35,460 bases of DNA from Flavobacterium sp. ACAM 123 (GCF_000264055.1 NZ_AJXL01000035.1:1-35460); one strand, 5' to 3'. Positions 1-7,650 are shown, counted from the first letter of the stretch. Notes: generated by a model from the sequence alone, not told the origin. Program-made: numbers and translations.

Positions 1-1
1 A

Positions 2-40
2 ATAATAAGTATTAAAGTAATTGAACGAGTAGAGGAATAA
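2..40 (+). CDS. C-terminal end of a gene that begins outside the window (partial)
   Basis: A reading frame is open from base 2 and ends at TAA 38-40, leaving 12 residues (ending IERVEE). About 70 bases later comes a good plus-strand terminator (113-145), which implies that a plus-strand transcript enters the window here. Nothing is left to identify the protein. The stretch is so short that the frame could be chance; the terminator is the main support. Confidence 0.35.
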   Translation: MISIKVIERVEE

Positions 41-112
41 ATGAATATTTTGCAAATACAGCAGTAATCGATTATTAGGCTTTGAAGCTATTTCATAAAA
101 GAATGTATAATC

Positions 113-145
113 ACCCTTTCTTTTTCAAAATCGAAAGGGTTTTTA
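113..145 (+). terminator. Rho-independent terminator, plus strand
   Basis: The perfect 8-bp stem ACCCTTTC/GAAAGGGT is followed by TTTTTATTT. The T tract follows only when read on the plus strand. It would end the transcript entering from the left and also separates it from the convergent dprA gene. Confidence 0.75.
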
Positions 146-157
146 TTTCAAATCGCT

Positions 158-1249
158 TCAAATAACTTCCCCGGCAAAGGCCGAATCACGCCTTTCAATT
201 CCATATTCAATAGCATTCCTGAAATCCTGTAAATTAGGAAAGTCACAACGCAAAGCAATAATATCCATCACTTCCTTTCCTGTTTTTAACAGGTAATCGT
301 ATACTTTTTGCTCGTCATCATCTAAGGTCACAAACAATTGTTTCTGTACTGGTTTTGTCTTTGTCTGGATATCCCAATTCAAGATATAAACCAGATCAGC
401 GGCGCTGGTAAGTACGTTTGCTTTTTGGGTTTTAATTAGATTATTACAACCTTGACTGTATTTATCAGTGACTCGCCCTGGAACCGCAAAAACATCGCGG
501 TTATAATCATTCGCTATATTAGCAGTAATCAACGAACCGCCTCTATCTGCTGATTCTATGACAATCGTAGCTTCGCTCATTCCGGCAACGATTCTATTTC
601 TACGCACGAAGTTTTCTTTATCCGGATTTGAAGTGCTCCAAAACTCCGTCATGAATCCGCCGTTCTCTTCGACTTTGGCGACATACTTTTTGTGAGTTTT
701 AGGATAGATTTGGTTCAAACCATGCGCTACTATGCCTATTGTCTGTAAATTGTGTTCTATCGCTAGTTGATGCGCGACGATATCAACTCCATACGCAAAA
801 CCACTAACGATTATTGGATCCAGCGGAGCCAAATCGGCGATCAATTTACGACAGAATTCCGTACCATAAGACGTGATTTGTCGTGTCCCAACAATACTGA
901 TTATTTTTCTGTTTTTTAAATCAATTTTTCCCGAGGTAAACAACAACAAGGGGCCGTCAATACAATGCTTTAACCGCTCGGGATAATTCTCGCCTTGAAA
1001 ATGCACGACATTGATCTCGTTTGTTCGTATGAACTCCAGTTCTGCATTGGCTTTATCAAAAACAGCCTGGTTTTTTAGGTTTCTAAGTAAGATCGAACCC
1101 ACGCCATCAATGGCGGCAAGTTGAGTGGTCTTCGTTTTAAAAACTGCCTCGGCACTACCGCAATGAGTTAGAAGCTTCTTGGCCATAATATCCCCTACAC
1201 CCTCCACTCTTTGCAATGCCAATAGATAAAATAAATCTTGTTCTGTCAT
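158..1249 (-). CDS. dprA: DNA-processing protein DprA
   Basis: DprA loads RecA on incoming single-stranded DNA during natural transformation. The 363-residue length is normal for the Bacteroidota form. Residues 1-60 look like helix-hairpin-helix repeats (VEGVGD, IDGVGS). The Rossmann core starts with IVGTR (119-123), followed by SGFAYGVD (149-156), FVRRNRIVAG (214-223) and GGSL (237-240), the hallmark DprA motifs. Residues from about 305 to the end fit the winged-helix domain usually found there. The ATG at 1249 puts the HhH segment at the normal N-terminus. It is divergent from the HU/SPOR gene at 1353. No other competence gene is visible in the window. The identification is secure; competence of the host is not shown. 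Confidence 0.96.
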   Translation of the reverse strand: MTEQDLFYLLALQRVEGVGDIMAKKLLTHCGSAEAVFKTKTTQLAAIDGVGSILLRNLKNQAVFDKANAELEFIRTNEINVVHFQGENYPERLKHCIDGPLLLFTSGKIDLKNRKIISIVGTRQITSYGTEFCRKLIADLAPLDPIIVSGFAYGVDIVAHQLAIEHNLQTIGIVAHGLNQIYPKTHKKYVAKVEENGGFMTEFWSTSNPDKENFVRRNRIVAGMSEATIVIESADRGGSLITANIANDYNRDVFAVPGRVTDKYSQGCNNLIKTQKANVLTSAADLVYILNWDIQTKTKPVQKQLFVTLDDDEQKVYDYLLKTGKEVMDIIALRCDFPNLQDFRNAIEYGIERRDSAFAGEVI

Positions 1250-1339
1250 GCTATATATTTGTAGTTGAAATGTATAAAAAAATTACGCTGATTGTTAATA
1301 AAAATTGTGAATAAAATTTTGATAAGTATTTTGGTTGTA

Positions 1340-1347
1340 TAACTTTG
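1340..1347 (+). promoter_or_regulatory. Bacteroidota-type promoter (-7 box TAACTTTG)
   Basis: TAACTTTG matches the TAnnTTTG -7 consensus, and a TTTTG at 1317-1321 sits about 18 bases upstream as a -33 element. The ATG at 1353 begins only 5 bases beyond the box, so transcription probably starts at or next to the start codon. Confidence 0.6.
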
Positions 1348-1352
1348 TATGC

Positions 1353-2288
1353 ATGAACATCGAACCTTACATCGCAGAGCTTTTATATCGTTATCAATGT
1401 GTTACCGTTCCTGGACTCGGTGCATTTTTGACTGAAATTCAATCGGCTCATTGGGTTGAAAGCGCTAATTCCTTTTTTCCTCCAAAAAAAATGATCTCTT
1501 TCAATGCCAATCTGAAAAATAACGATGGCCTGTTAGCCAACCATATTGCTCAAGCAGAAAAAACCTCTTATGATTATGCCGTAAGCGCTATTCAATATGA
1601 AGTATTGAACTGGAAAAAGGCATTAGAGGCAAATGGTGATTTTTCGATAAAAAACATTGGAAACATCAGTCTTAACGCAGACAACAACATTGTTTTCAAA
1701 CCTTTGGACCAGACCAATTATTTGTCGAGTTCTTTCGGTTTAAGCGCCTTTGTTTCTCCGGTTGTAAAAAGAGAAAATTTCGAACAAAAAATTGAAGCAC
1801 TAGAAGAGAATACCGTAATTACTTTAAACACTGAAGAAAGAAGTGGTCGTTCGTATTTACAATATGCCGCCATTTTTATTTTAGGGTTGGGATTAACGGC
1901 AAGTATTGGTTATTCCGTATATCAAAACCAAATCGCCTCCGAAACTGTACTGGTTGAAACAGCCGTTCAAAAACAGGTAAACAATAAAATTCAAGAAGCC
2001 ACCTTCTTTATAAAAAGCCCGATGCCAGCGGTAACGCTTTCTGTAAAAGAAAGTAAAATGTCCTATCACATCATGGCAGGTGCATTTAGAGAAGAAAAGA
2101 ATGCCGACAAGATATTCAAACGTCTCTCTAACTTAGGATACAAAGCCAGACGCATCGCTGTTAATAAATATGGTTTATATCCGGTACTTTATGGAAGTTA
2201 TGCTACCTATGCAGAAGCAGACAAAGCAAAAAAAGAAATACAGAAAACAGACAATCCAGAAGCTTGGCTTTTGATTGAGTCGCTGTAA
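1353..2288 (+). CDS. HU-like (CCDC81-type) N-terminal and C-terminal SPOR domain membrane protein
   Basis: A 311-residue, single-pass inner-membrane protein. Residues 1-120 match the flavobacterial HU/CCDC81-like pair of domains (YIAELLYRYQCVTVPGLGAF, then the NDGLLANHIA region). A hydrophobic helix spans about 170-190. Residues 238-308 form a SPOR domain (YHIMAGAFREEKNADK, then GLYPVLYGSYATYAEAD), which in this family binds denuded peptidoglycan at division sites. So the N-terminus lies in the cytoplasm and the SPOR domain in the periplasm. An upstream in-frame ATG at 1335 is rejected because it lies before the -7 box, and the protein family starts at MNIEPYIAELL. Role in cell-envelope or septum organisation is inferred from the domains. 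Confidence 0.88.
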   Translation: MNIEPYIAELLYRYQCVTVPGLGAFLTEIQSAHWVESANSFFPPKKMISFNANLKNNDGLLANHIAQAEKTSYDYAVSAIQYEVLNWKKALEANGDFSIKNIGNISLNADNNIVFKPLDQTNYLSSSFGLSAFVSPVVKRENFEQKIEALEENTVITLNTEERSGRSYLQYAAIFILGLGLTASIGYSVYQNQIASETVLVETAVQKQVNNKIQEATFFIKSPMPAVTLSVKESKMSYHIMAGAFREEKNADKIFKRLSNLGYKARRIAVNKYGLYPVLYGSYATYAEADKAKKEIQKTDNPEAWLLIESL

Positions 2289-2315
2289 TATAAAACCCAA
2301 GATGGTTTAGACCTA

Positions 2316-2354
2316 ACCCCCAAAAAGCGAAAAGCTATTTGGGGGTGTTTTTTT
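2316..2354 (+). terminator. Rho-independent terminator of the HU/SPOR gene
   Basis: ACCCCCAAA...TTTGGGGGT with a GAAA loop is followed by GTTTTTTT on the plus strand, 28 bases after the stop codon. Confidence 0.85.
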
Positions 2355-2365
2355 AGGAGCAATCT

Positions 2366-2442
2366 CCAGCTATCCGCTTTATCTTTTTTGGTCTCGTTAA
2401 AAAACGAGACCAAAAAAGGATGGCGCTGCTATCTGGGCTAGG
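2366..2442 (-). repeat. Dispersed hairpin repeat, copy 1
   Basis: On the minus strand this reads TAGCCCAGATAGCAGCG, then CCATCC, a long perfect stem (TTTTTTGGTCTCGTT paired with AACGAGACCAAAAAA), then AAGCGGATAGCTGG. The flanks and layout match the copy at 12243-12317 and, more weakly, those at 7577-7650 and 4580-4652. The variable central hairpin between conserved flanks resembles repeats I know from intergenic regions of flavobacteria. Whether it acts as RNA, terminator or DNA element cannot be told. It might belong to a described class such as the Flavo-1 motif, but I cannot verify that. Confidence 0.6.
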
Positions 2443-2770
2443 CATTAGAATGTCTATGATGTTTGACATCACAACAGGTCTTTTTTAAGCGGTTTAGAGT
2501 GTGATTGTATGTTCAAACACTACTACCGATTGTATGCTCAATCTAGTCCAATTACATTGTACCGTTTTCGTATTACATCCGTTATATACCAAAACATAAA
2601 TTCGTTCGCTATAAATTGTCTACATAAGAATTCCTACTTACGTCCTATTTGTCATTCTATCGAAGGAAGAATCTCCATATTCCGTACAATCTACTTTTCT
2701 AAAAAGCTGATTTCTCATAACGATGCAAACATAAAATGACAAGGGAGAATTGAATTAGTTTGTGGGCCAT
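2443..2770. other. Gene-free stretch with repeat remnant
   Basis: No convincing gene. An open frame at 2509-2739 has no homology I recognise and a low-complexity composition. Around 2659-2690 the text GTCATTCTATCGAAGGAAGA resembles the degenerate 'GTCATTTCGACGAAGGA' repeat that recurs at 31096. Confidence 0.5.
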
Positions 2771-3439
2771 CTATATACTAACAATGTCTGTATTCTTAAA
2801 CTCCTCTTCACTACTTCCGTTTTCATTAGTTTTGCCTTCAGCAATCATGTTTAACATCATTGAATTTATTACTCGGCTTTTACTTAAATCCTGTTCTATA
2901 ATGCTTGCCATGTGAAATACTCCCAGAGTTTCACGATTTGACTTAGAGTTGCTGTTGTTAATCAAAACAATTTTATAGCTGTCTTTGTCAAATGGTGACA
3001 CTTCAGAGATATAAGGTTTGAGCGCTGACTCGTCTTCTTTAATTATCGGATTGAACCGAACAGCATCATCTTTTAGAGCGGCCTCGCTTTCCCTTGAAAA
3101 TTTGTGATAATCGGCTAAGTATAACTTGCTTTGTATTTCACTGGGCTCGTATCCCAGCATAAGAAAAGATTGGTCGCCAGCATTGTCTAAGTGGAACGGC
3201 GTACTGACTTGTTGGTCAAAACGCCCTAACCATTGATAGGCTAAACGTTTATCAAATCGTGTAATTGTACACTTTGATAATTCGGTCTTTAGTTCTACCA
3301 TAATTGTCCTAAGTTGATTGGAACCTATTTGTTTCCCAAAATCAAGGTGGACAAAGCCTGGTTTATCAGTATCTTTTCTAAACACATTGTTCATACAATA
3401 CTGCGCAATATTTTTTATATTAACCTCTCTTATTTCCAT
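2771..3439 (-). CDS. Unknown protein, possible 2-oxoglutarate/Fe(II) oxygenase-like fold
   Basis: A 222-residue soluble protein with no signal peptide or membrane helix. I do not recognise a named family. Seen in the sequence: H83-x-D85 in STPFHLDNAGDQSF, then H176 in ETLGVFHMASI and R189 thirteen residues later. HxD...H about 90 residues apart with a following Arg is the metal and 2-oxoglutarate ligand layout of the double-stranded beta-helix oxygenases, and the strand-like text around each element fits. The last 20 residues are polar and probably disordered. It stands alone between gene-free stretches. The fold is an inference from spacing only; it could be an unrelated hypothetical protein. 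Confidence 0.7.
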   Translation of the reverse strand: MEIREVNIKNIAQYCMNNVFRKDTDKPGFVHLDFGKQIGSNQLRTIMVELKTELSKCTITRFDKRLAYQWLGRFDQQVSTPFHLDNAGDQSFLMLGYEPSEIQSKLYLADYHKFSRESEAALKDDAVRFNPIIKEDESALKPYISEVSPFDKDSYKIVLINNSNSKSNRETLGVFHMASIIEQDLSKSRVINSMMLNMIAEGKTNENGSSEEEFKNTDIVSI

Positions 3440-4141
3440 TTTGGTTTAATTTAAATCATGTGTCGCTCTAAAAATAGCACTTTTATTCACTGATTATTTA
3501 ATGGTTTACGTTTATTTGTTCTGCGTGTCTGCGCCCCCTTTTTTCAACTAATTTCTATTTTTCTGTTTTAAGAGCAATATCTGGTTCACACACTTCGGCA
3601 GCCTCTATCTCTTTTGCTTTTGTAAAAAAATGAGCTCACAAGAGCATACCGCTATTGCGTCGTTAGGGAATGGATTAGCCATGATGTTTTTTATACCAAA
3701 AAGCCACTTTTTAAGCAGTTTAAGGCGTAGTTTTTTATTTAATTACATGCTGCAGTCCAAACGCATAACAAGTTTTAAATACCCTGTTTTAATACCATTA
3801 GCATCGAGATTGTTTAGCACTCCTCTTGTATTATACCAAAACTGTTTTTACTAAAGCATAAATTCTTTGGTATTAGACTTGAAGTCCTAACAAAGCAGGC
3901 GCGGCAAAGACAAAGCACTTTTAATTTCGTTTGCTGTGACCAATATAATTTCGCGTTAATAAGGATTAGTCTAGTCATGACGGTATCTGTTTGAACCATT
4001 TCATCTCGAGTACAGCATTTTCGAAAACAATTGCATAAAAAAAGCAACCTTTTTACAAGTTGCTGTATTGTAAGAACCGCGTTGCATGCGATGCATTTTG
4101 TATCTCTAATAAAAGAGCATCAACAGATTTAAATTTGATTG
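3440..4141. other. Gene-free stretch of about 700 bases
   Basis: No credible gene on either strand. Short open frames at 3630-3854 and 3814-4047 have compositions unlike real flavobacterial proteins. The stretch 3557-3680, read on the minus strand, contains AATAGCGGTATGC and GAGATAGAGGCTGCC around a hairpin-like centre and may be a decayed copy of the dispersed hairpin repeat. A near-palindrome GACTTGAAGTC lies near 3879. The stretch ends with the minus-strand terminator at 4036-4064. Confidence 0.5.
4036..4064 (-). terminator. Rho-independent terminator downstream of the EthD gene
   Basis: Read on the minus strand, AGCAAC ... GTTGCT (6-bp stem, 10-base loop) runs directly into TTTTTT. It lies about 80 bases past the stop of the EthD-like gene. 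Confidence 0.65.
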
Positions 4142-4450
4142 TTAAATAATCGCACTAATTTGAAGTTCTCCAACCACATTAGTGTAGTTAGGTATATCTG
4201 CCGCAAATTTTGCCGCATGAGGCGCAAAAGAGGACTGAAAAGACTCTACAGAATCAAATGTTAAATGTCCTATTGCCACATAAGGTGCTAATTCGCCAGG
4301 CTCTCTACCTCCTATTCCTACATTGAATTCTATGCTTATCAACGCATCGCCTAAGGATTGAGCTATCATGGGAAGGTGAGAATTTTTATAATAATCGACA
4401 TCAAAGGTCGTCTCAGGACCGTTTGGATACATTATGCTAACTTTGATCAT
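4142..4450 (-). CDS. EthD family protein
   Basis: A 102-residue protein of the dimeric alpha/beta-barrel EthD family. Diagnostic are the N-terminal IKVSIMYPNGPETTFD, the DYYKNSHLPM segment (the family's conserved Y..x..H region) and the C-terminal FAADIPNYTNV segment. Family members accompany oxidoreductases or degradation genes; the biochemical role is mostly unknown. It follows the CMD gene on the same strand after a 253-base gap that contains a hairpin repeat, so co-transcription is possible but not certain. Length is normal. Confidence 0.9.
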   Translation of the reverse strand: MIKVSIMYPNGPETTFDVDYYKNSHLPMIAQSLGDALISIEFNVGIGGREPGELAPYVAIGHLTFDSVESFQSSFAPHAAKFAADIPNYTNVVGELQISAII

Positions 4451-4579
4451 AACTGTTTGTTTTTAAAATTAGAGTGAAGTATAGTCTCCCGCATCTCTTT
4501 TGCGAATCCTATACCCGTTTGTTGTATAAAGATATAAATAACAAGTCACAAACCTGATTTTATGTACTTTACATTGTTC

Positions 4580-4652
4580 CCGCAGCCCGACCTGAGTGGA
4601 GCTCTTTTTTGTGTAGTGTAACGGAACAAAAAAAGCGCGAACGGAGGGCGGA
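4580..4652 (+). repeat. Dispersed hairpin repeat, variant copy
   Basis: CAGCCCGACCTGAGTGGAGC, then a stem of CTTTTTTGT and ACAAAAAAAG around GTAGTGTAACGG, then GCGAACGGAGGGCGG. It has the same plan (AGCCC flank, T-rich/A-rich arm pair, GGAxxGCGG flank) as the copies at 2366, 7577 and 12243. It lies between the CMD and EthD genes, in the opposite orientation to them. Confidence 0.5.
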
Positions 4653-4703
4653 TGGTCTGCCCAAATAATTACATTACAGCTGGTGACTTGCTATTCTTTT
4701 TAA

Positions 4704-5252
4704 TTATTTCTTCCAAGCAAATTTTTGGAATGCAGCATCTACCGGGGTGTTTGCAATATGGTTAGTGTAGTTACTGATTACTTTTTGAGACAATCCTAAA
4801 ATGATATCTAAAACTTGTCTTTCACCGTATCCTGCAGTGTAGAATGCTTCCAACTCTTCTTTAGAAACCTGACCGCGATTACGAACAATAATTAAAGTCA
4901 TGTCACGTAAAGCTTCTAATTTTGGGCTTTCAAGTGGCGTTCTGTCGCGTAGAGCTGTTGTAATAGCTTCATCTACTTTCATCATTGCCGCAATTCCGGT
5001 ATGTGCCGGCACACAGTAATGACATTCATGCTCTACGTTAATAGTTTGCCATACCACAGTCAACTCTTCGTTGTCAAAAGAGGAATCTACAAATAATTCG
5101 TGTATGCTTTGGTATGCTTTAAGTATCCCTGGAGACCCTGCTAAAACGCCGTGTAGTCCTGGTATCATACCATATGCTTTTTGAGAGTCTTCTAATAATG
5201 GTTTGCTTGCTTCTGGAGCCGATTCGATGTTGTGTACTTTTAATGTTGTCAT
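4704..5252 (-). CDS. Carboxymuconolactone decarboxylase (AhpD-like) family protein
   Basis: A 182-residue all-helical protein with the AhpD-type motif E74-H-E-C77-H-Y-C80-V-P-A-H84, that is, a CxxC pair plus histidine. In this family the motif supports thiol-dependent peroxide or alkyl-hydroperoxide handling rather than lactone chemistry. The surroundings (TetR regulator immediately upstream on the same strand, EthD protein downstream, OsmC protein further on) point to oxidative or electrophile stress. A perfect 16-bp palindrome (5289-5304) lies 37 bases upstream of the ATG and is probably the operator. The true substrate is unknown. Confidence 0.93.
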   Translation of the reverse strand: MTTLKVHNIESAPEASKPLLEDSQKAYGMIPGLHGVLAGSPGILKAYQSIHELFVDSSFDNEELTVVWQTINVEHECHYCVPAHTGIAAMMKVDEAITTALRDRTPLESPKLEALRDMTLIIVRNRGQVSKEELEAFYTAGYGERQVLDIILGLSQKVISNYTNHIANTPVDAAFQKFAWKK

Positions 5253-5288
5253 GGTATTATTCTTTAAATATTAGTATTTAATTTATAT

Positions 5289-5304
5289 CTAAGCATATGC
5301 TTAG
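5289..5304. promoter_or_regulatory. Probable TetR operator upstream of the CMD gene
   Basis: CTAAGCATATGCTTAG is a perfect 16-bp palindrome between the tetR stop and the CMD start. A second, imperfect copy sits in front of tetR itself (5911-5926), which is what a self-regulating TetR repressor would produce. Confidence 0.7.
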
Positions 5305-5323
5305 TTTATGGTCAAAAAAAAGC

Positions 5324-5887
5324 TTATAGGTTATTGAAAGTTACTTCAATATAATCCTCGATTTCTTTTGTAGTGTTCACTCTTGAAGCAGCCGCCAAAC
5401 CATGTTTTGCCAATACTAAGTAGTTGGCTTGCTTTACTATGGTTGCTTCGTCTTTCGTTTTATCCATTCTTAATTTTTCGATGAATATTTCCTTAAGGTT
5501 ATTCATGAATTCAGCCATTTGCTCCTTAATCTTCTGGTCTTCATCTTCAGCAAATTCGTTATAAGTATTAGTCAGTAAGCAACCCTTCTGATCGCCCATT
5601 TCAGACGGAATTCTTATGGAATCGTAAAAAAAATCTTTAATGTCATTCACTCCGCTAGTAGCATTTTTGAGTTTTTCAAACATACTGTTTACTTTGCTTT
5701 TGTAACATTTTAGACTTTCTAAAAAAACGCCCTGTTTGTTTCCAAAACTGGCATAAATAGAAAATTGGTTAATGCCCATTTCTTTTTCCAACATACGTAC
5801 AGAGGTATTTTCATATCCATTGCGCCAGAACAAAGACATTGCTTTTTCTATCACCTCCTGTTCATTATATTGTTTACTTCTTGCCAT
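5324..5887 (-). CDS. TetR/AcrR family transcriptional regulator
   Basis: A 187-residue repressor-type protein. Residues 8-57 are the TetR helix-turn-helix (EVIEKAMSLFWRNGYENTSV, then EKEMGINQFSIYASFGNKQG). The remainder is the helical ligand-binding domain, with the KGCLLTNTYNEFAEDE segment typical of the group that includes flavobacterial regulators next to CMD or reductase genes. The ATG at 5887 is chosen: the frame can be extended to a TTG at 5908, but that lies inside the promoter and operator region, and family members start at MARSKQY. It probably represses itself and the downstream CMD gene through the CTAAGCAnnTGCTTaG sites. The inducer is unknown. Confidence 0.93.
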   Translation of the reverse strand: MARSKQYNEQEVIEKAMSLFWRNGYENTSVRMLEKEMGINQFSIYASFGNKQGVFLESLKCYKSKVNSMFEKLKNATSGVNDIKDFFYDSIRIPSEMGDQKGCLLTNTYNEFAEDEDQKIKEQMAEFMNNLKEIFIEKLRMDKTKDEATIVKQANYLVLAKHGLAAASRVNTTKEIEDYIEVTFNNL

Positions 5888-5905
5888 TACTATTTTAATA
5901 CGGTA

Positions 5906-5926
5906 CAAAACTAAGCACTTGCTTTG
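5906..5926 (-). promoter_or_regulatory. tetR promoter overlapped by a second operator copy
   Basis: 5911-5926 reads CTAAGCACTTGCTTTG, matching 7+5 of the 16 positions in the palindrome at 5289 with the same spacing. On the minus strand TAGTTTTG (5906-5913) fits the TAnnTTTG -7 box and overlaps the palindrome edge, so binding there would block the promoter. The tetR ATG lies about 20 bases downstream. Confidence 0.6.
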
Positions 5927-6037
5927 AAATAAAAAAACATTTTACTGTTTTTTTAACATTTAACTCATTAAGGCTTTACAAATCAGTGTTTTTGAGTTTT
6001 TTAAGCAACGGAAAATAAGCCGTGGAGTTTGCAACTA

Positions 6038-6077
6038 AAAAAACGCCCCATGTATGAAAATACGCGGGGCGTTTTTT
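6038..6077. terminator. Bidirectional Rho-independent terminator
   Basis: AAAAAACGCCCC ... GGGGCGTTTTTT with an inner TGTAT/ATAC pairing. T tracts exist on both strands. It ends the minus-strand gene that stops at 6094 and would block read-through towards tetR. Confidence 0.88.
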
Positions 6078-6093
6078 AATATTAAGTAACGTG

Positions 6094-6417
6094 TCATTTA
6101 TGCGACCCTAAATATTTATTTATCAACGTCATGAAAAAGGGCTTTTTAGACTTTGTTTTGCTGTCTAAAATTGCACTACTTTTATTTTCATAGATTCCCC
6201 AAACACAATTAGAGAATTCACCAGCGGCAAATTCGATATTAATTTCTGGATTTCCAATCTTATAAATAGTAAAATTATACTGCTGACCGTAAAGAGGGTC
6301 TTTTATGTTAATCTTTTCTCCTGTCTCTACCCATTTATATTTCCAAATATTTATACCGTTGATTTCATATTTTTCGCCGTCACTAATTGTCTTCGTATGT
6401 TGCCAATTTGCTACCAT
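6094..6417 (-). CDS. Small conserved-looking protein of unknown function
   Basis: A 107-residue soluble protein. No signal peptide or membrane helix. It is rich in aromatic residues, with WKYKWVETGEKI, DPLYGQQYNFTIYKI and EFAAGEFSNCVWGIYE segments. The last looks like the kind of conserved block seen in small Bacteroidota hypotheticals, but I cannot name the family. The ATG at 6417 and a strong terminator at 6038-6077 support a real, independently ended gene. It is preceded by the 3-hydroxyacyl-CoA dehydrogenase gene on the same strand with a 122-base gap. Confidence 0.75.
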   Translation of the reverse strand: MVANWQHTKTISDGEKYEINGINIWKYKWVETGEKINIKDPLYGQQYNFTIYKIGNPEINIEFAAGEFSNCVWGIYENKSSAILDSKTKSKKPFFMTLINKYLGSHK

Positions 6418-6539
6418 AGTTCTGTTGGGATAAAATTACTGCTAACCCTCACCGAACCTTCGCGAGGGATTTAAACGACTTCCGTTTTTCTCCTTCTATG
6501 CTGATGGCACCAACATTTAGTACAGGAATAGCGGTCTGC

Positions 6540-7436
6540 CTATTTTAGAAAATCAGCATCGGCATATCTTGGATTTGGATATTTGTAAAATCCTTCCCCA
6601 CTGCTTACTCCCATTTTCCCTTTATCGATAAAATCTGATTTAATGATGGCAGCACGATCAAGCCTTTTTTGGTCTCCTAATTTTGTACCCCAAAGCATGC
6701 TTACATTATACGCCGTCTGCATCCCTATCTTATCTAGGATACCAAAAGGGCCCATTTTCGTTCCCATGGTAATCATCCAGGTTTTGTCAATGCTTTCAAC
6801 ATCTGAAACTCCGTTAAAAAATAATTCTTGCGCCGCAGTGAGTAATGGCACCATTAAGGTATTTAATATGTATCCATTTTGCTCTTTGTGTATTGGAATG
6901 GGTATCATCCCAATTTCAGAGGCAAACTGCACCACTCTTTCAAATATTTCAGGGTCTGTATCTGCATGTCCCATCACTTCCCCAATATTCGTGTCCCATA
7001 TTCCATTAGCAAAGTGCAGCGCTAAAAACTTTTCGGGACGACCCGTATAGGCAGCATAATCGCTGGGCAAAGTGGTGGAAGAATTGGTAGTAAAAATTGT
7101 TTTTTCTGGTGCAACTTTCGCCAACTCTTTGTAAAAACTTATTTTAATTTCCACGTTTTCAGGAACAGATTCACTCAGTAAATCAGCGTTCTTTAAGGCT
7201 TCAGCCAAATTCGTTGAATAGCTTAATCTACTTAACGTTTGTTCGATGTCTTCTTTCGAAGCTCCTCTACGCGTACTGAACAGTTCAGCATATTGTTTGT
7301 GAAATGCTTTACTCACTTCTAATCCTTTGTCAAAAGCATCATAAACCATTACATTAAACCCCATGAAAGCGGTTTGCCAAGCGATTTGTGAGCCTAATGT
7401 TCCCCCTCCTGCAATCGTTACATTTTCTATTTTCAT
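6540..7436 (-). CDS. 3-hydroxyacyl-CoA dehydrogenase, NAD-binding (short-form)
   Basis: A 298-residue stand-alone enzyme of the FadB/PaaH/Hbd family that oxidises 3-hydroxyacyl-CoA with NAD+ (or the reverse). The N-terminal Rossmann motif is GGGTLGSQIA (10-19) and an acidic VYD at 31-33 ends the second strand, as expected for NAD. ESVPEN (89-94) and TNSST (117-121) precede the catalytic H141 in LALHFANGIWD. The C-terminal helical dimerisation domain (IDKTWMITMGTKMGPFGILD, then GEGFYKYP) is complete. The HFAN text replaces the more usual HFFNP, so substrate range may differ from the beta-oxidation enzyme. It has no thiolase or hydratase neighbours here. Promoter box at 7517-7524. Confidence 0.93.
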   Translation of the reverse strand: MKIENVTIAGGGTLGSQIAWQTAFMGFNVMVYDAFDKGLEVSKAFHKQYAELFSTRRGASKEDIEQTLSRLSYSTNLAEALKNADLLSESVPENVEIKISFYKELAKVAPEKTIFTTNSSTTLPSDYAAYTGRPEKFLALHFANGIWDTNIGEVMGHADTDPEIFERVVQFASEIGMIPIPIHKEQNGYILNTLMVPLLTAAQELFFNGVSDVESIDKTWMITMGTKMGPFGILDKIGMQTAYNVSMLWGTKLGDQKRLDRAAIIKSDFIDKGKMGVSSGEGFYKYPNPRYADADFLK

Positions 7437-7516
7437 CCTGTTTAAATTTATTCGATTTTTTTATATTGGCCAAAACTTGTGCATCGGTACGACAAACGTC
7501 GTCCATTACATACACT

Positions 7517-7524
7517 CAAATATA
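7517..7524 (-). promoter_or_regulatory. Promoter -7 box for the dehydrogenase gene
   Basis: Minus-strand TATATTTG matches TAnnTTTG, 81 bases upstream of the ATG at 7436. The same TATATTTGA text precedes the genes at 9412 and 12135. Confidence 0.45.
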
Positions 7525-7576
7525 TAACAATTATCTTACGCCGATTGCTAATGGTATCACAATAAATAAACAGACT

Positions 7577-7650
7577 CGGTAGCCGCGACGGCAGTGGAAA
7601 AATTGACGAGCAGAAGTGTATTCCCTGCAAGATAACTGCGTCAGTTCGCT
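7577..7650 (+). repeat. Dispersed hairpin repeat, degenerate copy
   Basis: TAGCCGCGACGGCAGTGGAAA, then CAGAAGTGTATTCCC, then CAAGATAACTGCG. It aligns block by block with the copy at 12243 (GCAGTGGAAA, GGAAGTATATGCCC, CAAGATTGCAACGG) but has lost most pairing. It occupies the gap between the MFS gene end and the dehydrogenase promoter. Confidence 0.5.

Noticed and set aside
2509..2739. Open frame of 76 codons, plus strand
   Set aside because: No recognisable family, odd composition, and it covers a decayed intergenic repeat (GTCATTCTATCGAAGG).
3630..4047. Two opposite open frames in the 3.4-4.1 kb gap
   Set aside because: They are rich in Cys/Phe/Ser in a way typical of read-through of non-coding DNA, and I saw no transposase-like motif in any frame.
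6540..7436. Calling the dehydrogenase FadB
   Set aside because: It is a single 298-residue domain without the hydratase half, so only the family is assigned.
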